A stretch of DNA of 64,000 nt from Streptomyces sp. TLI_105 (GTDB lineage Bacteria > Actinomycetota > Actinomycetes > Streptomycetales > Streptomycetaceae): NCBI RefSeq assembly GCF_900105415.1, contig NZ_FNSM01000001.1, positions 4,756,501 through 4,820,500 of the forward strand. The letters run 5' to 3'. Below the pieces are notes generated by a model. The model was not told where the DNA came from. It saw only the letters and a program-made list of their open reading frames with translations, and searched no databases. A program made the translations under genes and the position numbers. Shown here in pieces: positions 1 to 9,217 of the stretch (position 1 is its first letter; every line of letters starts with the position of its first letter).

Positions 1-110
1 GACTTCCTCATCACGATGTCCACGCCGTCTTGCGGCTGAATCGGAAATCCCGGCGTGCTGCGGATACGTGATTCTTGGTAAGAACTGATCCGCCACTCGC
101 CCCTTTGGCC

Positions 111-148
111 GGGGCGCAAGGGCCGACATCTCAGCCGCCTTGCGCCCC
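111..148. promoter_or_regulatory. Leader hairpin before the first radical SAM gene
   Basis: An 11-bp perfect inverted repeat (GGGGCGCAAGG at 111-121 pairing with CCTTGCGCCCC at 138-148) with a 16-nt loop lies about 30 bp upstream of the chosen start at 179. It could be a leader structure or the terminator of an upstream gene. I see no T-run and no convincing B12-box, so I do not call it a riboswitch. The first 110 bases show no gene. Confidence 0.45.
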
Positions 149-178
149 CGGTCTTCTCTCTGGGTGAAGAGGTTTTGT

Positions 179-1564
179 ATGTCACGCGTGTTGCTGGTCA
201 ACCTGGCCAGTCTTCCCATGGACGGGAATCAACCCATATTCCCCATCGGTGTCCGGTGTGTCCAGGACGCCCTGGACCGCGCGGGCCACGTGACGCGACT
301 CATGGATTTCGTTGCAGAGCCGGCCGGTCTGACCGACCTCGATTGGCTCGGTCACGAATGGGATGTCATCGGGTTCACCATCCGGAATATCGACCCCATC
401 GACATCACCTGTAGCACTCATGTCGATGAGTACGTCTCCTTCGCGAAGCGCGTGCGGGCCGAGCTCGACCGGCGTGGGCTGGACCCGGTGCTGGTCGGGG
501 GCGGGCCGGGGTTCAGCCTGTTCGGCGACACGCTCGTCGGTAGGCTCGGGCTCGACGTGGGAGTCATCGGCCCAGGTGAGCAGGTCATGCTCGACATCGC
601 GACGAACCCGCCGTCCTTCAAGGGGAGAGGGGGTGTGCTCCAGGGGAGGCGGCACTGCGGATTCCTCACCGACACCCTGCACCACCCGGCCTCGCTCATG
701 GCGGCGTACACGAACGCGCACCAGGCGATGATCGGCGTGGAGACCCGACGGAAGACCTGTTACCAGACCTGCGGGTACTGCCCGTACGCGTACATCGAAG
801 GGGACAACGCCGGAGACCTCAAGCCGCTGGAAGTCCTGGCGGACGAGATCCGCGGTATCCACCGGGCGGGATTCAGGCGCATCTTCTTCACGGACGGTAT
901 CTTCAACAGCGAACTGCGGTTCGCGAAGGAAGTCGTCCAGCTCGTCAAGGATCTCTCCCTGGATGGCTTGACCTGGTCGGCGTACTTCACGCCGAAGCCC
1001 TTTGATGATGAATTCGGCGAAATGCTCCAGGACAGCGGAGTGGAAGCCGTCGTGGTGTCACCCGACAGCCTCGACGACGCTATGATGCGCAACCTGGGGA
1101 AGTCCTTCTCGAGTCGGCACGTGTCTCGATTCCTGGAGCGCAGCCGCAAGAACGACCTTCCGGTGAAGGTGAACGTCGTGTTCGGCGGACCGGGCGAGAA
1201 CAGGGAGTCGGTTCGAAACAGTGCCCGTTTCATCAACGAGAATCTCCGCGATGACGAACTCGTGATGCACGTCGGATATCGGGTGTTGCCCGAGACCGCC
1301 CTCGCGAGGCAACTCGGAGCGGACGACGATAAATTGCTCTATCCCGTCTTCTATCCCTTCGATCTCGACGTTTTCAACTGGATCGTCCAGGATCTGGAAT
1401 CCAGATTCATAACCCCCCAACTCATGATGAACCTGATGGCCGGCCGTGCGGCTGCGCGCAAGATGGCGAAAACAGAAGCGATGCCCACGATCGCTCCCCC
1501 GGGGACCACCTACCTTGCCCTGTCCGGGGTAGGAGGAGGCAGTGGCGGTGGCTGCGGAAACTGA
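179..1564 (+). CDS. Cobalamin-binding-type radical SAM enzyme
   Basis: Predicted radical SAM enzyme with an N-terminal cobalamin-binding-like half (residues about 1-150) and a radical SAM core carrying the 4Fe-4S motif C-YQT-C-GY-C near residue 200. Such enzymes often methylate or rearrange unactivated carbons, but the substrate here is not deducible. An in-frame TTG at 140 is possible, yet ATG 179 has a GAAGAGG site just upstream and gives a normal family start (MSRVLLVN). The glycine-rich end GGGSGGGCGN is explained by overlap with the ribosome site AGGAGGAGG of the next gene. It is the first gene of a tightly overlapping operon and about 461 residues long, which is typical for the class. 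The radical SAM call is firm; the B12 part rests on the fold-like N terminus and is less certain. Confidence 0.82.
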   Translation: MSRVLLVNLASLPMDGNQPIFPIGVRCVQDALDRAGHVTRLMDFVAEPAGLTDLDWLGHEWDVIGFTIRNIDPIDITCSTHVDEYVSFAKRVRAELDRRGLDPVLVGGGPGFSLFGDTLVGRLGLDVGVIGPGEQVMLDIATNPPSFKGRGGVLQGRRHCGFLTDTLHHPASLMAAYTNAHQAMIGVETRRKTCYQTCGYCPYAYIEGDNAGDLKPLEVLADEIRGIHRAGFRRIFFTDGIFNSELRFAKEVVQLVKDLSLDGLTWSAYFTPKPFDDEFGEMLQDSGVEAVVVSPDSLDDAMMRNLGKSFSSRHVSRFLERSRKNDLPVKVNVVFGGPGENRESVRNSARFINENLRDDELVMHVGYRVLPETALARQLGADDDKLLYPVFYPFDLDVFNWIVQDLESRFITPQLMMNLMAGRAAARKMAKTEAMPTIAPPGTTYLALSGVGGGSGGGCGN

Positions 1565-2432
1565 TGTCGCGCCCCTCGCGAGCGCGCGTACGGGGCCGGG
1601 GCCGACGGCACGCCGCCTTCATGACGGAGAGGTCGACGCGGCCCTGCGGCTCTGCCCGTTCGAGGATGTCGACGCCGACGTCATCCGCCGAGAACTGGCG
1701 GCCGAAGCGGACTACTGCTGGATGGGCCTGTTCACCCCGGACGGACAGCTGGCGGCGGTGCACCGGGCCATGCGATGGCACCGGCACCTGCTGCTGAAGG
1801 GCGTCTTCGTCGACGAGCGGTTCCGGGGGTCGGGGGCCGCGCTCGGTGTGGCGTTCGCCATCCGGGACTGGGCTCGGGAGGCCGGATACGAGGGTGTCGC
1901 CGCCTGGGTGGAGCCGAGCAAGCCCGAGGTGCGTCTGGCCACCAGGCTGCGGCTGCGTCGTGTCGGCCCGCTCCTGCACCGCTACCTCGTCCGGATGCCG
2001 TACGGCTCCGACGCGGAGCGTCCGACCGGGACGCCCCCGCGCACGTCCGGCACGCTCGTCGTTCCGGGCGAAGGCGAAGCGGCTCCCATGGTCCAGGAAC
2101 TGCTCGGTGTTCCGCGGAGTCCCTCGGCGGGTACCCGGCTCGCCTGGGTGCTGGACCGCTCACGACTCGTCCTGAGCGGCAACCCGTGCCGTTCGATGGG
2201 TGACCTGGACGGTTTCCTGGCCGCCGTCGAGGACACCGCGGTGTCGGCCGGCGCGACCGCCGTCGAAGTGGTGGTCGAGGCAGCGGACGTTCCGGCCGCG
2301 TTGGCCATGGTCGGCCGGGGAGCGCGGCGGCTGAGCCGTTCCCCGGTCGCTCTGGGCATGGTGTCCTTCGCGGGCGCGGAACCCTCGGGTACGTCGGTTC
2401 ACCCGGCCGCGACGGAGCTGAGGACGCCGTGA
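1542..2432 (+). CDS. GNAT-family acyltransferase-like protein
   Basis: Protein of 296 residues whose first half has a GNAT acetyl-CoA-binding signature (RFRGSGAALGVA around residue 90, equivalent to R/Q-x-x-G-x-G/A) preceded by a beta strand LLKGVFVD. The second half (after residue about 150) has no motif I recognise and may be a second, degenerate GNAT-like domain. The GTG start at 1542 lies inside the end of the upstream radical SAM gene and follows AGGAGGAGG, so translation is probably coupled. It may acylate an amine of the pathway product or serve self-resistance. The substrate is unknown. Confidence 0.7.
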   Translation: MAVAAETDVAPLASARTGPGPTARRLHDGEVDAALRLCPFEDVDADVIRRELAAEADYCWMGLFTPDGQLAAVHRAMRWHRHLLLKGVFVDERFRGSGAALGVAFAIRDWAREAGYEGVAAWVEPSKPEVRLATRLRLRRVGPLLHRYLVRMPYGSDAERPTGTPPRTSGTLVVPGEGEAAPMVQELLGVPRSPSAGTRLAWVLDRSRLVLSGNPCRSMGDLDGFLAAVEDTAVSAGATAVEVVVEAADVPAALAMVGRGARRLSRSPVALGMVSFAGAEPSGTSVHPAATELRTP

Positions 2433-3664
2433 TCGGAGCGCACGCGGCGCGGCGCGTCTGCCTGGACGAGAGCCCCGAGGCGGCGGCAGGGCTGTTCCGG
2501 CGACAAGGGATCGATCCGCGACGTCTTGAGCGACTGCTGTTCTCGACGGCCGACGCGGGTGAAGCCGCCCGGTCGGAGACCGTGAAGCTGCTGGATGCCT
2601 GGGGGCGGCCGACCGAGGCCGAGCTGTACGTGCCGTCGCGCCGGGACGGGCGTCCGCCGGGCCTGATCGTGGGCCTGCACGGCGTCGGGAGCTCCGGAGC
2701 GGTGCTTCAGGACCACCTCCGCGCGCTCGCCGACGCCTGCGGCGCGGTCCTGCTGTGCCCGACCGCGCTTCAACCGTTCGGGACGAGCAGCAACTTCGAC
2801 GTGGCCGGAATCTTCGGCAGCCGATTCCGGGAGGCTCGGTGGACGACGGATCCGGGCGATTTCCCCGTGCGAGCACTGCGCTGGGCCCGTGAACACCTGG
2901 CCGTCGACGTGAACCGCTGCGCTCTGGTGGGGGCCTCGATGGGAGGCATCGCGACGTGGAGCATGGCGTCACGTCGCTGGGACGGCCTCGCCATGGCGAC
3001 GTCCATCAACGGCGCGCCCTCGATCTGGGAGATGTTCGGGCCCGACAACACGATGCGTGAGCTGCTGCCCAATGTCCTGGGTGTGCCGCTGACGGTGGTG
3101 CACGGAGTCCGGGATCAGCAGATCCCCCTCGTCCTCGCCCGTGACGCCGTGACGCATCTGCGGGGCCGGGGCCATCAGGGCATTTCGTTCGTCGAGGTGC
3201 CGGATGGGGAACACAAGCTGAGCACGATGGGGATCGAGCCGGGAAATCCGCAATTCGACGAGGTCGTTCGGTGCTTCGGCGCCGCGAAGCGAATGCCGTG
3301 GCCCGGACATGTCCGGCACCGTGCCCGCGAGAGGGCGCACAGCCGGGCCCACTGGGTGGAGATGGACGATCTCCACCCCGGGAGCACGGCGACCGTGGAC
3401 GCCCGTGCGGTGGACCGTACGCACCTGGTCATCCGCGCGTCCGGTTGCTCGCGGCTGCGTCTCTTCCTCGGTGACCGGCTGGTGGATCACGGCCGAGTGC
3501 TGGTGACGGTCAACGGCACGTCCCGAGAAATAGATTTCCGTCCGTCCCTGGTCGACGCGATATCGACGTACCGGGAGGCGGATGCCGACCCCGGCCGCAT
3601 GGCGCAGATGGTCGTCGACATGACATTGCCCGAGATTCGTGAGGAAGAAGGAACGTCTTGCTGA
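2429..3664 (+). CDS. Alpha/beta hydrolase (esterase/PHB-depolymerase-like)
   Basis: Alpha/beta hydrolase of 411 residues. The oxyanion-hole motif LHGVGSSG is near residue 78, the nucleophile elbow GASMGG near 170, an acid in GVRDQQ near 226 and the catalytic His in DGEHKLS near 260, so the triad looks complete. About 110 extra residues follow the hydrolase core; they are partly beta-rich and unassigned. I see no signal peptide, so it is probably cytoplasmic, unlike secreted PHB depolymerases. It starts with GTG overlapping the previous stop (GTGA). In context it could release a product from the stand-alone carrier protein downstream or hydrolyse an ester intermediate; both are inferences. Confidence 0.78.
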   Translation: MIGAHAARRVCLDESPEAAAGLFRRQGIDPRRLERLLFSTADAGEAARSETVKLLDAWGRPTEAELYVPSRRDGRPPGLIVGLHGVGSSGAVLQDHLRALADACGAVLLCPTALQPFGTSSNFDVAGIFGSRFREARWTTDPGDFPVRALRWAREHLAVDVNRCALVGASMGGIATWSMASRRWDGLAMATSINGAPSIWEMFGPDNTMRELLPNVLGVPLTVVHGVRDQQIPLVLARDAVTHLRGRGHQGISFVEVPDGEHKLSTMGIEPGNPQFDEVVRCFGAAKRMPWPGHVRHRARERAHSRAHWVEMDDLHPGSTATVDARAVDRTHLVIRASGCSRLRLFLGDRLVDHGRVLVTVNGTSREIDFRPSLVDAISTYREADADPGRMAQMVVDMTLPEIREEEGTSC

Positions 3665-4659
3665 GTCGTGATGAAATGCGCCGGCTGCTGTTGGCACGCG
3701 GTCCTGAGCAGGAGCAGCTGTTCGCGGAGAGCCGGAAGGCACGGAACGAGCACTTCGGTGCGGCCGTCGTGCTGCGCGGTGTCATCGAGCTGACCAACGT
3801 CTGCCGGGTGAACTGCGACTACTGCCCGATGCGTCGTGACAACGTACGCGAGAACGACACCTACTTCCTGGCCGCGGACAAGATCGTCGAGCTGGCCGGA
3901 CTGATCCGGGACAACGGGATCGACGTCATCCTGCTCCAGGGCGGCGAGACGCCGGCGCTGATGCCTCTCCTGGAGGAGGTGATACCGCGGATCCGGCAGC
4001 TGTACGACGACCGGGTCGAGATCCTGCTGAACGTCGGCAACCTCAAGCGGGCCCAGTACGAGCGACTGCGTGCCGTGGGCGCGACGAGCTACATCCTCAA
4101 GCACGAGACGAGCGATCCCGAACTCCACCTCAGCCTTCGGCACGAAACCCTGGAGTCCCGCCTGCGGTGTATGCGGGATCTCCAGGAGGTGGGCTTCAAG
4201 GTCGGCACGGGGCTGATCTCCAGCCTGCCGGGGCAGTCGTTGGACAGCATCATCGACGACATCGAGCTGGCGGGTGAGCTCGGTGTGGACATGTGCAGCG
4301 TGAGTCCCTTCATCCCGGCTCCGAACACGCCGATGAGCATCTCGCCGATCGGGGACAACGAGTTGGCGCTCAACGTCATCGCCGTTCTCCGGCTGCGCTA
4401 CCCGCGGTTGCTGATCCCGTCGGTCAGTGCGCTGGAGCGGGTGGGCAGCGGGGGGCAGTCACGCGGCCTGGACGCCGGTGCCAACGTGATGACCGTCAAC
4501 TTCTCCAGCGCCGGCGACCAGAAGCGCTATCTGATCTACGGGAAGGACCGTTTCGTCGTCACCCTCGACCACGTGCGGGGGCTCGTCCGGTCCTCCGGGC
4601 TCGAACTGGGCGGATCGAGGTTCATCGAGCAGCGCCTGACGAGTGGGGTGGCGGCCTGA
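3658..4659 (+). CDS. Radical SAM enzyme, HydE/BioB/PylB-like
   Basis: Radical SAM protein of 333 residues with the cluster motif C-RVN-C-DY-C near residue 50 and glycine-rich LLQGGETP near residue 100, resembling the BioB/HydE/PylB branch of TIM-barrel radical SAM enzymes. PylB rearranges lysine to methylornithine and HydE acts in H-cluster assembly; neither partner pathway is visible here, so a carbon-skeleton or side-chain rearrangement of an amino acid is only a possibility. The start is a TTG at 3658 inside the end of the hydrolase gene, preceded by GAGGAAGAAGGA. It is the second radical SAM enzyme of the operon. No C-terminal second iron-sulfur motif is evident. Confidence 0.8.
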   Translation: MLSRDEMRRLLLARGPEQEQLFAESRKARNEHFGAAVVLRGVIELTNVCRVNCDYCPMRRDNVRENDTYFLAADKIVELAGLIRDNGIDVILLQGGETPALMPLLEEVIPRIRQLYDDRVEILLNVGNLKRAQYERLRAVGATSYILKHETSDPELHLSLRHETLESRLRCMRDLQEVGFKVGTGLISSLPGQSLDSIIDDIELAGELGVDMCSVSPFIPAPNTPMSISPIGDNELALNVIAVLRLRYPRLLIPSVSALERVGSGGQSRGLDAGANVMTVNFSSAGDQKRYLIYGKDRFVVTLDHVRGLVRSSGLELGGSRFIEQRLTSGVAA

Positions 4660-5942
4660 TGAGCGTCTCCGTGTCCGACACCGCCGTGTCGGAAGCGAGC
4701 AGCAGCCGGTTCCTGCGGTTCTGGACCGCACAGACCGTGTCGCAAGTGGGCCAGCGCTTCGGGATGGTGGCCTTGCCCGTGGTCGCGATCGAGACCCTCC
4801 ACGCCGGGGCGGCGGAGGTCGGCTACCTGACCGCCGCGCTCACCGTGTGCTATCTGCTGATCGGCCTGCCGGCCGGTGCGTGGGTCGATCGATGGTCGAA
4901 GCGGACCACCATGATCAGGGCGGCCGTGGTGCGAGCCGTCGTGCTGGCCGGCGTCCCCGTGCTGTGGGCTTTCGACCAGCTCTCGCTCGTGTGGCTGTAC
5001 GCGGTCGCGGTGGTCGTCGGTCTCGCCTCCGTCTTCTTCGACGTCGCGTACCAGTCGTACGTGCCGTTCATCGTCCCCGACCAGGACATCGAAAGGGCGA
5101 ACGCGAGGCTGGAGTCGTCGGCCCAGATCTCCGCGGCCGGCGGGCCGGCCGCGGCGGGACTCCTCCTCAAGGCGGTGAGCGCGCCCGTGGTGATCGCCAT
5201 CGACGCGGTGGCCTACGTGGTGTGTGCCGGATTCCTGGCGACGGTCAAGGACTCCGAACCGTCCCGCCGTGAGAAGGCGGGAGAGGACTCCCGGCTGGCG
5301 CGGGACATCCTGGACGGCGTCCGGTTCGTCGTGGTCAACCCGGTACTGCGGCGGCTGATCCTCTCGGTGGGGGTGTCGAACTTCTTCGCCACCATCACCA
5401 TGACGCTGACGCCCCTGCTCATCCTGAGGACGCTGGGGCTGGGCTCCACGGTCATGGGGGTCGTCCTCGGCGTCGGCACGCTCGGTGGCCTGCTGGCCTC
5501 TCTCACCCTCCCGAAGGTCCGTGCACGATTCGACGCGGGCACGGTCATGGCGGTCGGCCTCCTGCTTGCGGGCGTCTCCATGGTGGCCTTCCCCGTGGCC
5601 GGATCCCTGGACGAGTCCGCCTTCGTGATCCCGGTCGTCCTGCTTGTCCTCGGCCAGTTCGGAATGACCTGGGGCGCGGTGACCTTCAACATCGCGCAGG
5701 TGAGTGTGCGGCAGCGGGTCTGTCCCAAGAACATGCTGGCCCGGATGACCGCCTCGATCCGTTTCGTGGTGTGGGGAAGCATGCCCGTGGCGGCGATCCT
5801 GGCCGGCTGGCTCGGCTCGCACATCGGCGTCGTGCCCTGCCTGTGGATCGGTGTGGCGGGTGCCTTCGTGACGGCTCTTCCCATCATCGGGATGGACCGG
5901 CTGATCCAGTCCGCGACACCGGCCCCCGATTCCGGTGTCTGA
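4659..5942 (+). CDS. MFS exporter
   Basis: Major facilitator protein of 427 residues with about 12 hydrophobic segments and the loop motif GAWVDRWSKRTT between segments 2 and 3, typical of the EntS/enterobactin-exporter-like group. The ATG start overlaps the stop of the upstream gene (TGATG). Sitting inside the biosynthetic operon, it most likely exports the product and gives self-protection. Substrate unknown. Confidence 0.82.
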   Translation: MSVSVSDTAVSEASSSRFLRFWTAQTVSQVGQRFGMVALPVVAIETLHAGAAEVGYLTAALTVCYLLIGLPAGAWVDRWSKRTTMIRAAVVRAVVLAGVPVLWAFDQLSLVWLYAVAVVVGLASVFFDVAYQSYVPFIVPDQDIERANARLESSAQISAAGGPAAAGLLLKAVSAPVVIAIDAVAYVVCAGFLATVKDSEPSRREKAGEDSRLARDILDGVRFVVVNPVLRRLILSVGVSNFFATITMTLTPLLILRTLGLGSTVMGVVLGVGTLGGLLASLTLPKVRARFDAGTVMAVGLLLAGVSMVAFPVAGSLDESAFVIPVVLLVLGQFGMTWGAVTFNIAQVSVRQRVCPKNMLARMTASIRFVVWGSMPVAAILAGWLGSHIGVVPCLWIGVAGAFVTALPIIGMDRLIQSATPAPDSGV

Positions 5943-7242
5943 GGCCCGGCGCGGACTGGCCGAAGCCGTCCTCTCGTCCGGAGGACGGATCGGCGAGGCG
6001 CTCCCGGAGGCCACCGCGAGCCGCATCACGCGGTGCGCCGAGCAGTACGGGAAGGCAGGTGTCACGGACGGCGACCTGCTCGTGTTCTCCGGCCTCGCGT
6101 CGGAGACGCTCCTGGCAGCCGTGGTCGCGTGCTGGAAGATCGGCGCCGCCGCGTGGGTGACGCCCCGCGAGCCGGGGACGTTCGAGGGGCACGGCGCGTC
6201 CTTCACCGTCACTCCCGGGTCCGCCGAGGAGATCACGGTGGCACGGCGCGCCACCGCGGCCGTGCCGGTCCCGGCCGGTCTCGGTCTGTTGCACGAGACA
6301 TCCGGATCCACCGGCGAGCCCAAACTCGCGAGGCGCAGTGTCGAGAGCATCCGCGCGGAGCACGTGGGCTACCGCGGAGGCATGGGACTGGGTGTCGAGG
6401 ACACGGTGAGGATCCCCGTACCGGTGGCGCATTCCTTCGGTTCGGGAGTGGCGCTCGCCGCGCTCCTGTCCGGGTGCCGGGTCGACGCCCGCCCGTTCGC
6501 GACGCCCTCGGGTGTGGCCCACGACCTGGACCGGGGCAAGAGCACCAAGCTGGCCGTCACCCCGGCCCTGTTGCGGCTGCTGACGAAGACCCGGCGCAAG
6601 GGTGACTCCCGGCCGCAGGCGATCCTCGTCGGTGCCGGCACGGTCTCGGACGAGCTGGACGCCGCCTGCGTGGCCCGCTTCGGAGTTCCGATCACGCGGG
6701 GGTACGGGTCGAGCGAGACCGGAGGGATGTTCATCGGTTCCCGCGGGCTCGGGCAGCCGATCCCCGCTGTCGGGATCGTCGGTCCGGATCCGGGATCCCG
6801 AGGCGAACTGCTCGTGCGCACGGCGACTCCTGTCTGGGGTTACGCACACGAGCCCGTACGCGACTCCCTTCTGTGGCGGACCGGGGACATCGTCGAGCGT
6901 GACGCCTCGGGCCAGGTGTGGTTCGTCGAGCGCGAGCCCGGAGTCGTACGCGCCAACGGCAAGTTCGTGGACGTCTCCTCCATCCGGGCCGCCGTCGGTG
7001 AGGTGGAGGGTGTGGAGGAGGTCGAGTTCCTGGTCCTCCCCCGAGCCGGCGACGCGGAGTTCGAGGACGTCTACGCGGTGGTGTCCGGACGGCCGCCCTC
7101 GCGAGAGACCGTGGAGAACGCGCTGTACGCGAGCGTTCCGCCCGGTTTCGCACCACGGTTGAGGGTCTTCGCGGAATTCCCGCGAACCGATATCGGAAAG
7201 CTGGACCGTACTGCGCTCACGGAATGGATCAGGGCGAAATGA
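5935..7242 (+). CDS. Stand-alone adenylating enzyme (AMP-binding family)
   Basis: ANL-superfamily adenylating enzyme of 435 residues, shorter than the usual 500-550. Visible motifs are the P-loop-like SGSTGEPKLA near 125, GYGSSETGG near 258, WRTGD near 315 and the catalytic-lysine motif TDIGKLDR near 422. The first about 60 residues of a full A domain seem reduced. It is followed directly by a carrier protein, so it probably loads an amino or carboxylic acid on that carrier. The GTG start overlaps the exporter gene by 8 bp and has only a weak ribosome site. The P-loop has PKLA where most families have PKG, consistent with a divergent subfamily. Confidence 0.8.
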   Translation: MSEARRGLAEAVLSSGGRIGEALPEATASRITRCAEQYGKAGVTDGDLLVFSGLASETLLAAVVACWKIGAAAWVTPREPGTFEGHGASFTVTPGSAEEITVARRATAAVPVPAGLGLLHETSGSTGEPKLARRSVESIRAEHVGYRGGMGLGVEDTVRIPVPVAHSFGSGVALAALLSGCRVDARPFATPSGVAHDLDRGKSTKLAVTPALLRLLTKTRRKGDSRPQAILVGAGTVSDELDAACVARFGVPITRGYGSSETGGMFIGSRGLGQPIPAVGIVGPDPGSRGELLVRTATPVWGYAHEPVRDSLLWRTGDIVERDASGQVWFVEREPGVVRANGKFVDVSSIRAAVGEVEGVEEVEFLVLPRAGDAEFEDVYAVVSGRPPSRETVENALYASVPPGFAPRLRVFAEFPRTDIGKLDRTALTEWIRAK

Positions 7243-7556
7243 GTGAACAGATGGTGTCGGATTCCCGCGACGGGTTGACGGCGGTGATAGACGCGATCGT
7301 CTCCGCCGCCGGGAACGCCGGGGTCGACGATGTCGTACTGGCCCGGCTGCGGTGCCTGCACGCGGCGGACCAGGACACGCTGCTGAAATCGCCCGCGGAG
7401 CTCGGTCTCGACTCCCTGACCTGGCTGGAGGTGCTCACGGTGCTCGAAGAGCGCTTCGACCTCCTCCTTCCTGACGCGGTGGCCGTGACTCCCGAATCGC
7501 GCACGGTCCTCGGTCTGGCACGGGCGCTCGCGGACTGTCGGCGCGCAGGGCGCTGA
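7239..7556 (+). CDS. Free-standing acyl/peptidyl carrier protein
   Basis: Carrier protein of 105 residues with the phosphopantetheine attachment motif ELGLDSLTWLE, the modified residue being Ser about 58. The ATG at 7239 overlaps the stop of the adenylating enzyme (ATGA); another in-frame ATG at 7224 would add five residues. The gene pair adenylation enzyme plus carrier implies that a building block is activated as a thioester and modified while tethered, perhaps by the radical SAM or hydroxylase enzymes of the operon. That order of events is an inference. Confidence 0.85.
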   Translation: MSEQMVSDSRDGLTAVIDAIVSAAGNAGVDDVVLARLRCLHAADQDTLLKSPAELGLDSLTWLEVLTVLEERFDLLLPDAVAVTPESRTVLGLARALADCRRAGR

Positions 7557-7584
7557 GTCGGACAGAGAGAAAGGTCGAATATTC

Positions 7585-8310
7585 ATGAACATCGTCGCCA
7601 GTGGCGCACGGTACCGGGTCATCGATGACTTCCTGCCGGCGAACGAACTTGCTGAGATCCGTTCGCTGATGAAGCGCAGACGCTTCGAAGAAGTCGCCAG
7701 TGTCATCTATCCGGAGACGGACGGGCACGCCTTCCGCTCCCGTGGAGCCGTGCTCCGACAGGACACCGGGGCGCCGACGGCCGCGTCGCGGGAGCAGGAC
7801 GCGCAGCCCGCGGCTTTCCGGACGATCCTCGGGGAACTCGGCGCGCATCCGGACATGTTCGGCGTGCCCGGGGAGGACTGGTCGTCGGTCGGCTTCAGCT
7901 TCTGGCAGTACCCCGCGGGAAGCCGACTGGGCTGGCACAACGACGTGGCGACCGGCCGGCTGGGGGAGTTCGTCTTCTTCCTTCACGAGGAGTGGAGGGC
8001 GTCCTGGGCCGGCGAACTGGTCATCCTGGACGCCGATCCCGAGGCCGTCGACGTCGATACGACCGGCATGTCCGCGATGGAGGCCGTCGAAGCCAAGGCG
8101 AGCATGGCCTCGCACGCTCTGACGGCCATCGTGCCGAAGCCGAACCGACTGGTCCTCGTCCAGGAAGGCACCATCCACTGCATCAACCGGGTGGACCCGA
8201 CGGCGGGGACGACCTTGCGGCAGACGATGACCGGTTTCGTCGCCGGCGCCGCTCCCGAGCCCGGACAGCGGTCTGTGGACCGGCTGACGTCCTTGCTCGG
8301 TTCCGCCTAG
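7585..8310 (+). CDS. 2-oxoglutarate/Fe(II)-dependent oxygenase
   Basis: Protein of 241 residues with the jelly-roll 2OG-Fe(II) oxygenase facial triad: H-x-D in GWHNDV near residue 115, a distal His in GTIHCINRV near 196, and the 2-oxoglutarate-binding Arg in TLRQTMTGF. The order resembles prolyl-4-hydroxylase-type enzymes. It probably hydroxylates or desaturates the tethered or free amino acid. The ATG start at 7585 follows GAGAGAAAGG, with a 28-bp gap from the carrier gene, so it belongs to the same operon. Confidence 0.8.
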   Translation: MNIVASGARYRVIDDFLPANELAEIRSLMKRRRFEEVASVIYPETDGHAFRSRGAVLRQDTGAPTAASREQDAQPAAFRTILGELGAHPDMFGVPGEDWSSVGFSFWQYPAGSRLGWHNDVATGRLGEFVFFLHEEWRASWAGELVILDADPEAVDVDTTGMSAMEAVEAKASMASHALTAIVPKPNRLVLVQEGTIHCINRVDPTAGTTLRQTMTGFVAGAAPEPGQRSVDRLTSLLGSA

Positions 8311-8396
8311 GCCCTGATCCGCCGGACAGGCCCCGGGCCTCCTGAGCACTCGACTATCGGCGGGCTGGCTTCTCCCGCCGGATTGGAAACAGGAAC

Positions 8397-9203
8397 ATGG
8401 AAGAACTGTGGATCACCGAAGGCCCCCGGGAGTTCGACCGGTGGCTCGCACAGGGGAAGGTCGACCCCACGCAGGTCGAACGCATCAGAGAGGGACTGGA
8501 GATCACCGCCGAGGGGCGGGTCGGCGAGGTGGGCGGTGCGCAGACGCCGGAGATCTACTTCCCCGGTCTCACGGCCCGACCGTGGTGGAGCCGCGACGAC
8601 TTCCCCTGGCTCGACGAGCTGGAGGCCGCCGCTCCCGCGATCCTCGGGGAGCTGCAGGCCCTGGGCGTCAACCTCGACGGGGCCGTATCGCATCCCACGG
8701 GGCTGGCCGAGGACGGCAAGTGGCGTGCGCTGTACCTGTCGTGCATCGGCCGGCCGTACGCCAAGAACGTCTCCGCGTTCCCGCAGACGCTGAAGACGCT
8801 CTCGGCCATTCACGGCGCCACCGACAGCGGCATGACGTACTTCTCGACCATCATGGGAGGTACGCACATCCGCCCGCACTCCGGCTTCAGCAACGCCCAC
8901 CTGCGCTGCCACCTCTCCCTGGTGGCGACCGAGGGATCCCGCATCCGGGTCGCCTCGGAGACGCGCGCCTGGCAGGAGGGCAAGGCATTCGTCTTCGACG
9001 ACTCCTATGACCACGAGGTGTGGAACGAGGGCGAGGAGCGCCGGACGGTGCTGCTCTTCGACTTCTGGCACCCGGATCTCACCCCGCCGGAGATCGAGGC
9101 CCTGACGCACATGATGGGCGTCTGGCGGCGCATGTACGCACGGCACTTCTGGGCGCACCAGATGGACGCCTCGTCCCCCGGCCCGACTTCCCTCGCCGCT
9201 TAG
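8397..9203 (+). CDS. Aspartyl/asparaginyl beta-hydroxylase-family protein
   Basis: Protein of 268 residues with both signatures of the AspH family: HIRPHSGFSN near residue 160 (first metal-binding His and substrate/2OG region) and FDDSYDHEVWN near 200 (second His). These are Fe(II)/2-oxoglutarate hydroxylases; free-standing members in biosynthetic clusters hydroxylate aspartyl or similar side chains, sometimes on carrier proteins. Two different 2OG enzymes side by side suggest two oxidation steps. The ATG start follows CAGGAAC. The 86-bp gap before it has no strong signal. Confidence 0.85.
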   Translation: MEELWITEGPREFDRWLAQGKVDPTQVERIREGLEITAEGRVGEVGGAQTPEIYFPGLTARPWWSRDDFPWLDELEAAAPAILGELQALGVNLDGAVSHPTGLAEDGKWRALYLSCIGRPYAKNVSAFPQTLKTLSAIHGATDSGMTYFSTIMGGTHIRPHSGFSNAHLRCHLSLVATEGSRIRVASETRAWQEGKAFVFDDSYDHEVWNEGEERRTVLLFDFWHPDLTPPEIEALTHMMGVWRRMYARHFWAHQMDASSPGPTSLAA

Positions 9204-9217
9204 GAGAACTCTCTGTC

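Noticed and set aside
61..178. Cobalamin riboswitch before the B12-type radical SAM gene
   Set aside because: A hairpin is present but I could not find a convincing B12-box or the multi-stem layout.
1525..1564. Glycine-rich GGGSGGGCGN tail of the first radical SAM protein as a RiPP-like peptide or metal-binding tail
   Set aside because: The tail is encoded by the AGGAGGAGG ribosome site and start of the next, overlapping gene, which explains its composition.
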